Below are positions 35,501 through 40,697 of a stretch of DNA of 40,697 nt, piece by piece; the stretch's first letter is position 1; every line of letters starts with the position of its first letter. The translations under genes were made by a program, and so were the position numbers. Under the pieces are notes generated by a model. That model worked only from the letters and a program-made list of their open reading frames with translations, was not told where the DNA came from and did no database searches. The DNA is from Nocardia lijiangensis NBRC 108240 (GTDB taxonomy: Bacteria > Actinomycetota > Actinomycetes > Mycobacteriales > Mycobacteriaceae), in the NCBI RefSeq assembly GCF_001613045.1, contig NZ_BDBP01000022.1, forward strand, positions 1-40,697, given 5' to 3'.

Positions 35501-36331
35501 TTATCCGCCACCTCCCTGGTAGTGCCTGGTCCCGAGCCGCCATAAACCGAGTGCCAGCAGCCATATCCACAGCGTCGCCAGCGGAGTCAGCCAGACCAGC
35601 CAGGACGGCAGCAACGGCGGGCTGGGCAACCCGAGCAGGGCGATGGTGGGCAGGTACGCCGTGAACGCGACCGGGATGGCGAATCCGAACAACAGTTTCA
35701 GCGGCACCGGAAATACCGAGGCAGGCTGCATCGCGGCGAACGACCCGCCGTAGGTGAAACTGTTGGTGAGCTCGGAGCCGTCGATCAGGAAGAACTGCAA
35801 CCCGGCCGCGCAGACGAAGATCCCGCCGAACAGGAGAATACCGCACCCGAGGGTCATCGCCAGGAGTCCGAATGCGGCCGCATCCCAATCGATGTCGTTC
35901 TGTAGCAACCCGATAACCAGCACCACGATGGCGACCGCGGCGCGGGCGAATCGGCGCAGCGAGACGTCGCCGGTGATCAGTTGCAGCAGCAGCGGTTGCG
36001 GGCGCAGGTGGTAGGCGTCGAGGGTGCCCATCCTGATCAGCGTCGGCAGCGTGTCCAGATGCCCGACCAGCACCTGGGCCAGCGCGAACGTGGTGTTGCT
36101 CAGCCCGAACAGCAGCAGCGCCCCGTGCATGTCCAGGCCGCCGAGGACACGCACGTTGTGGAAGATGACCCACACCTCGGCGAATTCGACGACACCGATG
36201 AGGAACGCGCTGAACACCTCGCTGGCGAAGGACAATCGGTATGCGCGCTGGGCCCGGATGCGCGAGCGCAACACCGCGGCATACGGCGTGAACCAGCTCC
36301 CCGAGGGCGCGAAGACGAGCGGCTCAGCCAC
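35501..36331 (-). CDS. ABC-2 exporter permease (first of two types)
   Basis: 276 residues, six hydrophobic segments, no catalytic site. PYAAVLRSRIRAQRAYRLSF near the N-terminus and DAYHLRPQPLLLQLITGDVS match COG4587-like permeases of the same system. Its GTG overlaps the end of the other permease gene by 8 bases and its stop is 2 bases before the ATPase start, so all three are coupled. It forms a heterodimer with the other permease by analogy. Confidence 0.9.
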   Translation of the reverse strand: MAEPLVFAPSGSWFTPYAAVLRSRIRAQRAYRLSFASEVFSAFLIGVVEFAEVWVIFHNVRVLGGLDMHGALLLFGLSNTTFALAQVLVGHLDTLPTLIRMGTLDAYHLRPQPLLLQLITGDVSLRRFARAAVAIVVLVIGLLQNDIDWDAAAFGLLAMTLGCGILLFGGIFVCAAGLQFFLIDGSELTNSFTYGGSFAAMQPASVFPVPLKLLFGFAIPVAFTAYLPTIALLGLPSPPLLPSWLVWLTPLATLWIWLLALGLWRLGTRHYQGGGG

Positions 36332-37178
36332 CCTGCACCTCCAGCCTGCGGCGCCCGGCCGCCAGCATCAGCCGTCCGATCGTGGCGATCGCGAGCACCC
36401 AGAAGAGCTGGATGCCAACGACGCTCACGGCCTCCATGCCGAGGATTCGCCCCGAGAGCACGTCGACCGGCGCTTGCAGGATGGAAGGGAACGGGGTCGC
36501 GTTCGCGAGCGTGCGCAGCCAGTTCGGGAACATGTGCACCGGCACGAAGAGACCGGCGAGGAAGGTGCCGCAGATCTGGTACAGCACCCGGATGCCGCGG
36601 GTCTCCACCACCCAGAAGCCGATCAACCCGATGGCGAACAGCAGGAGAAACGACAGGCTGATGGATAGCAGCATCGAAATCGCGCCGAGCACATAGGGTC
36701 CCGGCGTGCTGGGCAGCGCCAGCCCGACGGTCAGGAAACCGAACAGTACGCTCGGCACGAAGCGCGGCCCCAGGGTGCACGTCGCGCGCCCGAGATCTGC
36801 TGCGAGATAGCCGAGCTGGATGTCGACGGGGCGCAGGAAGTCGATCGCGACGTCGCCGTTCTTGACCCGGTCCACCAATTCCAGTGGCGGGCCCATGAAT
36901 TGCATGGCGCCGAGCAGCCCCTGCGTGAGCCAGACGTAGGCGCCGACGGTGCCTTCGTCGTATCCGCCGAAATCGCCCGCGCTGCGCACGGCGGCGAGCA
37001 TGACCGCGGCGCGCACCAACCCGAACACGCAGTTGGTGAACAGACCCGCGAGCATTGCCAGCTTGTACTGCGACTGACGCCGGAACCCGGCCACCGCGAG
37101 CCGCCAATACAGTGTCGCCTCGCGTCGCGCCTGGGTTGCTGCGGCCAGCCGTTCCTCCCCTCCCGCACTCCAGCGCAC
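36324..37178 (-). CDS. ABC-2 exporter permease (second type)
   Basis: 284 residues, six hydrophobic segments. FRRQSQYKLAMLAGLFTNCV near the N-terminus and DVAIDFLRPVDIQLGYLAAD match COG3694-like partners. First gene of the operon, divergent from the EctB-like gene. The start is uncertain: GTG 37178 opens the frame but has no ribosome site before it, while the purine run GGGAGGGGAGG lies inside the first codons, so a shorter protein starting about 10 codons later is possible. Confidence 0.88.
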   Translation of the reverse strand: MRWSAGGEERLAAATQARREATLYWRLAVAGFRRQSQYKLAMLAGLFTNCVFGLVRAAVMLAAVRSAGDFGGYDEGTVGAYVWLTQGLLGAMQFMGPPLELVDRVKNGDVAIDFLRPVDIQLGYLAADLGRATCTLGPRFVPSVLFGFLTVGLALPSTPGPYVLGAISMLLSISLSFLLLFAIGLIGFWVVETRGIRVLYQICGTFLAGLFVPVHMFPNWLRTLANATPFPSILQAPVDVLSGRILGMEAVSVVGIQLFWVLAIATIGRLMLAAGRRRLEVQGG

Positions 37179-37263
37179 AAGGAGTCAACTTTACTGCCCG
37201 GCCGCGGACGCGCGGTAGGTTCACGCGCGATTTTTGAGAAAGTGCTACGGACCTGTCGCTTCA

Positions 37264-37276
37264 GTGTTAGAAACAC
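37264..37276. promoter_or_regulatory. Dyad upstream of the EctB-like gene
   Basis: GTGTT-AGA-AACAC, perfect 5-bp arms, 50 bases before the start and flanked by two CTTCAG hexamers (37259-37264, 37282-37287). Possible operator in the divergent gap. Confidence 0.35.
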
Positions 37277-37325
37277 AGTCACTTCAGATTTTTGGAGTGC
37301 TCGCGCACGACAGGAAGGATCGTCG

Positions 37326-38582
37326 ATGACTGTCGCCGAGTCGACCGTTTTCGAGGCACTCGAATCGAATGTTCGCGGGTACTGCCGATCCTGGCCGACG
37401 GTGTTCGACACCGCCAGCGGCGCCTGGCTGCACGACGAGCACGGTCGCGACTACCTGGACTTCTTCGCGGGCGCGGGCGCGCTGAACTACGGCCACAACA
37501 ATCCGGTCCTCAAGCGCGCGTTGATCGACTATCTCGTGGGGGACGGCATCACCCACGGCCTGGACATGTCGACCGTGGCCAAGCGCAAACTCCTGGAAAC
37601 CCTGCGCGACACCGTGCTCGCTCCGCGCGGCCTGGACTACAAGATGCAGTTTCCCGGCCCGACGGGTGCGAACGCCGTGGAGGCCGCGCTCAAACTGGCC
37701 CGCAAGGTCACCGGCAGGCAGGCGGTGCTGAACTTCACCAACGCCTTCCACGGCATGTCGCTCGGCGCGCTGTCGGTGACTGGCAATGCCGCCAAGCGGG
37801 CCGGCGCGGGGGTGCCGCTGGTGCACGTCACGCCGATGCCCTACGACGGTTACCTGGGCGCGGGCGACGAGCTGCACTGGATGCGGCGCGCATTGGACGA
37901 TCCCTCCTCGGGATTGGACAAGCCCGCCGCGGTGATCGTGGAGACGGTGCAGGGGGAGGGCGGCGTGAACGTCGCTCGGGTGCAGTGGCTGCGCGAACTG
38001 GCCGACCTCTGCCGGACTCGCGGCATCCTGCTGATCGTCGACGACGTGCAGATGGGCTGCGGGCGGACCGGTCCGTTCTTCTCCTTCGAGGTCGCCGGGA
38101 TCACCCCCGACATCGTGACGCTGTCCAAGTCGATCGGCGGCTACGGATTGCCCATGGCGCTGGTGCTTTTCAAGCCGGAGCTGGACCAGTGGGCGCCCGG
38201 TGAGCACAACGGCACCTTCCGCGGCAACAACCCGGCCTTCGTCACGGCCGAGGTCGCGTTGCGCCACTACTGGTCCGACGACGCGCTCGAGCGCGCCACC
38301 CTCGCGAAGGGCGAGCGGATCGAAGAAGCTCTCGCGCGGGTGGCTGCGGCGTTTCCCGGCGTCTCGACCCGCGGACGCGGTCTCGTGCACGGCATCGTCT
38401 TCGAGGATCCGTCACTGGCAGGCAAGGTCTGCCAGGTGGCCTTCGATCGCGGACTGCTCGTGGAGACCTCCGGCTCCGTGGACGAGGTGGTCAAGCTACT
38501 GCCGCCGCTTACGATCACCGACGACGAACTCGACCGGGGCCTGGATCTGCTCACTGCCGCTGTCGACACCGTCTGCGGCTGA
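37326..38582 (+). CDS. ectB: Diaminobutyrate-2-oxoglutarate aminotransferase, EctB type
   Basis: 418 residues. In ectoine synthesis it turns aspartate semialdehyde and glutamate into L-2,4-diaminobutyrate. Class III aminotransferase: YLDFFAGAGALNYGHNNPVL, GPTGANAVEAALKLARK, FTNAFHGMSLGALSVTG, VDDVQMGCGRTG, and PLP Lys268 in LSKSIGGYGLPM, then EHNGTFRGNNPAFVTA. All key residues are present and the wording follows EctB. ATG 37326 has AGGAAGGA upstream. There is no ectA, ectC or ectD on either side, so the product may feed ectoine genes elsewhere or another pathway, such as a siderophore or a diaminobutyrate-containing peptide. Confidence 0.92.
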   Translation: MTVAESTVFEALESNVRGYCRSWPTVFDTASGAWLHDEHGRDYLDFFAGAGALNYGHNNPVLKRALIDYLVGDGITHGLDMSTVAKRKLLETLRDTVLAPRGLDYKMQFPGPTGANAVEAALKLARKVTGRQAVLNFTNAFHGMSLGALSVTGNAAKRAGAGVPLVHVTPMPYDGYLGAGDELHWMRRALDDPSSGLDKPAAVIVETVQGEGGVNVARVQWLRELADLCRTRGILLIVDDVQMGCGRTGPFFSFEVAGITPDIVTLSKSIGGYGLPMALVLFKPELDQWAPGEHNGTFRGNNPAFVTAEVALRHYWSDDALERATLAKGERIEEALARVAAAFPGVSTRGRGLVHGIVFEDPSLAGKVCQVAFDRGLLVETSGSVDEVVKLLPPLTITDDELDRGLDLLTAAVDTVCG

Positions 38583-38727
38583 CGCGAAATCAACGAGATA
38601 GACCAGGTCGACGTCGTTCGGGAAGGCAGCGACGAACTCGTCCACGGCCGTAGAACACCGCGCGCCCGCCTCCGGTGATTCGCGTGCGGCTCCGTTATTC
38701 GGTTGGCCGGCGCCCCGCGGCGGTCAG

Positions 38728-38742
38728 TAGGGTGGGCCGGTG
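38728..38742 (+). promoter_or_regulatory. Probable leaderless promoter of the NUDIX gene
   Basis: TAGGGT (38728-38733) as a -10 lies 6 bases before GTG 38740, so transcription should start at the first codon. The 150 bases before it hold no gene. Confidence 0.55.
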
Positions 38743-39138
38743 ATTCGCACAGCTGCGTTGGCTCATGTCCGGGATCGGCGTCTGCTGCAGGCGCGATCCG
38801 TCGGCAAGGACGTCTTCTACATGGCGGGCGGCAAGATCGACGCGGGGGAGACGCCGGTTGCGGCACTGCACCGCGAAGTCAGGGAGGAACTCGGCGTCGG
38901 CGTCGCCTCCTGCGCCGAACTCGGCGTCTTCCAGGCCGAGGCGTACGGCCACGCGCCCGGCACCCGGCTGCACATGACCTGCTTCACCGCCGAACTCGAC
39001 GGCGACCCGCACCCCAGCGGCGAGATCGCCGAACTCCGCTACTTCACGGTGCGCGAGTACGCCGCCATGGACCACGTCGCCCCCGGCTCCATGCTCGTCT
39101 TCCGCAAGCTGCACGAACTGGGCCTCGTCGACTGGTGA
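38740..39138 (+). CDS. NUDIX hydrolase
   Basis: 132 residues. Hydrolyses a nucleoside diphosphate linked to some other group; the substrate is unknown. The Nudix box G-x5-E-x7-REVREELGV is complete in GGKIDAGETPVAALHREV followed by REELGV. Starts at GTG 38740 directly after a -10, so probably leaderless. Its TGA (39136-39138) is in the same frame as the following transglycosylase gene, with 18 bases between. Confidence 0.93.
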   Translation: MIRTAALAHVRDRRLLQARSVGKDVFYMAGGKIDAGETPVAALHREVREELGVGVASCAELGVFQAEAYGHAPGTRLHMTCFTAELDGDPHPSGEIAELRYFTVREYAAMDHVAPGSMLVFRKLHELGLVDW

Positions 39139-39156
39139 ACTCCGCCGGATTGCCCG

Positions 39157-40401
39157 GTGGTACAGCGTGTTTCGATCGGCGGCGGCGCCCAGGCGGGAGG
39201 AGGTCCGAGCCGCCGGGCATCGCCATGTCTGGAACCGGACGTGCCGGGTGTTTCCGGGGACTTCGATGCTGCACAGGTGTCAAACCTGCTGCCGACCACG
39301 GGCGGCGTCTTGGGAATTCCGGAGGTCGTGCTGGCGGCGTACCGCAATGCCGAGCTGGCGCTGGCGTCCGCGCTGCCCGGATGCGGGTTGTCGTGGCATC
39401 TGCTTGCCGGGATCGGCCGGATCGAGTCCCATCACGCGGGCAGCGGTCGCACCGACGCGGCGGGGACGACGGTGACGCCGATCTTCGGTCCTGCGCTGGA
39501 CGGGACCCTGCCGGGCAACGAGATCATCCACGCCGCCGACGGCGGATATGTGCGCGCGATGGGACCGATGCAGTTCCTGCCGAGCACCTGGAGCGCGTAC
39601 GCCGCGGACGGCAACGGTGACGGAGTCGCCGACCCGCACAACGTCTTCGACGCGTCGGTGGCCGCCGGAAAGTACCTGTGCTCGGGTGGGCCGGACTTGC
39701 GGGATTCGGCGCAGGAGTTGCGAGCGGTGCTGCGGTACAACAACTCCCTGGCCTATGCGCGCGACGTGCTGAGCTGGTCGGTGGCGTATCGCACCGGCGG
39801 CGCTCCGGCTCACGTCGAGATCGGTCCGGAGCTGATTCCGCCGGGGTCGGCGCCCATGAGCCGGCCCGGACCGGAGCTGTCCGCTCTCGATACAGCGCTG
39901 CCGTCGACCGCTTCCCCGGTGGAACCACCGCCGGTCGCCGCCCCTCCGACTCCGACGCAGGTGATGATCACCATCCCGGGTTTGCCGCCGATTCCGTGCG
40001 GGATTTTCTGCCCGCCGCCGCAAGACATTCCGTGCGAGGCGACGATTCCGGCTCCGATGCCGCGACCCGTCGAACCCGGGCAGCGCCCGATCGCGCCGAG
40101 CCGGTCCTACGGCGCGGACGAGCAGAATGCACCCGAAGTCGCTGCCGTGCAGCCGGATCCGGCCTGCGAGGTCCCTCGTCCACAGGATGGCGGGCCGCGG
40201 CCGTATGAAGAGCCGAAAGCCGAAGCGCCGATGGTGAATTCCGAGGCAGCGCCCGAGCACGCACCGGCTCCCGAGACCGCGCCGGAGCCGGGCGTCGAGC
40301 CGGAACCCGCTGTGCCGGAACCCCCGGCCCGGCCCGCCCCGCCCCGCATCACCCTCCCGTTCGGCATCGTCATCCCGCTGCCCGCCCCGCCGCAGGGCTG
40401 A
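39157..40401 (+). CDS. Lytic transglycosylase, SLT_2/MltB-like, no signal peptide seen
   Basis: 414 residues. The catalytic part (about 45-230) has IPEVVLAAYRNAELALASAL, the presumed catalytic Glu in LLAGIGRIESHHAGSG, YVRAMGPMQFLPSTWSAYAA and DPHNVFDASVAAGKYLC. The last 180 residues are Pro/Glu-rich and of low complexity, with Cys pairs (PPIPCGIFCPPPQDIPC). The family acts outside the cell, yet the N-terminus (VVQRVSIGGGAQAGGGPSRR) has no hydrophobic signal and an in-frame TGA lies at 39136, so no upstream extension is open. Either export is non-classical or the start/signal is lost. GTG 39157 is simply the first start in the frame. Confidence 0.85.
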   Translation: MVQRVSIGGGAQAGGGPSRRASPCLEPDVPGVSGDFDAAQVSNLLPTTGGVLGIPEVVLAAYRNAELALASALPGCGLSWHLLAGIGRIESHHAGSGRTDAAGTTVTPIFGPALDGTLPGNEIIHAADGGYVRAMGPMQFLPSTWSAYAADGNGDGVADPHNVFDASVAAGKYLCSGGPDLRDSAQELRAVLRYNNSLAYARDVLSWSVAYRTGGAPAHVEIGPELIPPGSAPMSRPGPELSALDTALPSTASPVEPPPVAAPPTPTQVMITIPGLPPIPCGIFCPPPQDIPCEATIPAPMPRPVEPGQRPIAPSRSYGADEQNAPEVAAVQPDPACEVPRPQDGGPRPYEEPKAEAPMVNSEAAPEHAPAPETAPEPGVEPEPAVPEPPARPAPPRITLPFGIVIPLPAPPQG

Positions 40402-40403
40402 GC

Positions 40404-40586
40404 ATGCGAATCCACGCGATCCTCAACTACTTCGGCAAATGCCCGGACTGCGGCTACCCGGCCGAGGCATCGGCCGTCGAGCGGCACCTGATCGACGGCA
40501 CGGTGTGCGTGGAGATCGTGGCGAGCTGCGGCCTGCCCTGCGGGTGGTCGGGCTCGGCGCCGCTCACGACAATGACCGTGCGCTGA
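40404..40586 (+). CDS. Small Cys-rich (zinc-ribbon-like) protein
   Basis: 60 residues. Cys pairs CPDCGYPAEAS and CGLPCGW could bind zinc; the N-terminus MRIHAILNYFGKC is short and not a signal. ATG 40404 begins 2 bases after the preceding TGA, so it is probably coupled to the transglycosylase gene. Family of unknown function in Nocardia-type genomes. Confidence 0.75.
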   Translation: MRIHAILNYFGKCPDCGYPAEASAVERHLIDGTVCVEIVASCGLPCGWSGSAPLTTMTVR

Positions 40587-40601
40587 CCGGTCGAAGGCCC
40601 C

Positions 40602-40607
40602 TAGGGT
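40602..40607 (+). promoter_or_regulatory. Possible -10 element of the last gene
   Basis: TAGGGT, the same hexamer as before the NUDIX gene, 30 bases upstream of ATG 40638. Confidence 0.35.
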
Positions 40608-40637
40608 GGGTGGCGCAGTCGACGACAGGGGATCTCC

Positions 40638-40697
40638 ATGTTGGAAGTCGCACATCTGGTGCGCCGATTCGGGGACAAGGTCGCCGTGAACGACGTG
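40638..40697 (+). CDS. ABC transporter ATP-binding protein (5' fragment)
   Basis: Only 20 codons are in the window: MLEVAHLVRRFGDKVAVNDV, the usual first strand and A-loop region of an ABC-2-type ATPase. CAGGGGA lies 7-8 bases upstream of ATG 40638. The gene runs off the end; type and substrate cannot be told. Confidence 0.75.
   Translation, partial: MLEVAHLVRRFGDKVAVNDV

Noticed and set aside
38583..38645. Short coding-like minus-strand stretch beginning VDEFVAAFPNDVDLVYLV
   Set aside because: It resembles the start of a glutamine synthetase-like protein, but the frame then runs antisense through the ectB end with no further match; too short to call a gene remnant.

Overview
The window is high-GC actinobacterial DNA, most likely from Nocardia or a close mycolic-acid-containing relative. 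It carries the 3' part of a type I fatty acid synthase, an AcpS, a mycolate reductase of the CmrA type, an L,D-transpeptidase of the LdtMt2 class and a DesA3-type acyl-CoA desaturase. From memory of the M. tuberculosis map, positions 1-21190 are an inverted but orientation-preserving version of Rv2524c-Rv2509 (fas, acpS, bcp, DUF3618 gene, ldtB, tRNA-His, orn, HerA-like gene, cmrA), with extra gene blocks inserted. No insertion sequence, phage gene, CRISPR array or rRNA was seen.

Layout of the left half: fas(3' part)-acpS; a TetR gene; a membrane-anchored unknown protein; a DrrAB-type ABC exporter divergent from a TetR gene with two tandem operator-like palindromes between them; bcp; a DUF3618 gene; a small excalibur-domain protein; a pirin divergent from a MarR gene; a transglycosylase with a long, hairpin-rich leader; tRNA-Lys; ldtB-like; a small secreted protein; tRNA-His; orn; a HerA-like ATPase; a diaminopimelate decarboxylase-like gene; then an operon padR-fadH-cmrA divergent from an MFS gene, with a PadR-type operator between them.

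Layout of the right half: a TetR gene divergent from a ferredoxin reductase-DesA3 desaturase-small protein operon (a DesT-like arrangement); a DUF4254 gene; a small unknown gene; an lpqS-like-cysK2-MFS operon matching the copper/RicR-linked Rv0847-Rv0849 locus of M. tuberculosis; a second excalibur protein (a lipoprotein); a DUF4389 membrane protein; a three-gene ABC-2 exporter; an EctB-type aminotransferase with no ectA or ectC beside it; a leaderless NUDIX gene; a lytic transglycosylase without a visible signal peptide; a small Cys-rich protein; and the first 20 codons of an ABC ATPase.

The dominant theme is the cell envelope: fatty acid synthesis and its ACP activation, mycolate reduction, desaturation, peptidoglycan cross-linking and cleavage, and export. 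The least expected structures are a roughly 74-bp nested palindromic repeat present twice about 10 kb apart (20232-20305 and 30052-30124), the strongly structured leader upstream of the 12.2-12.9 kb transglycosylase, and several clean operator palindromes that pair with adjacent regulator genes.
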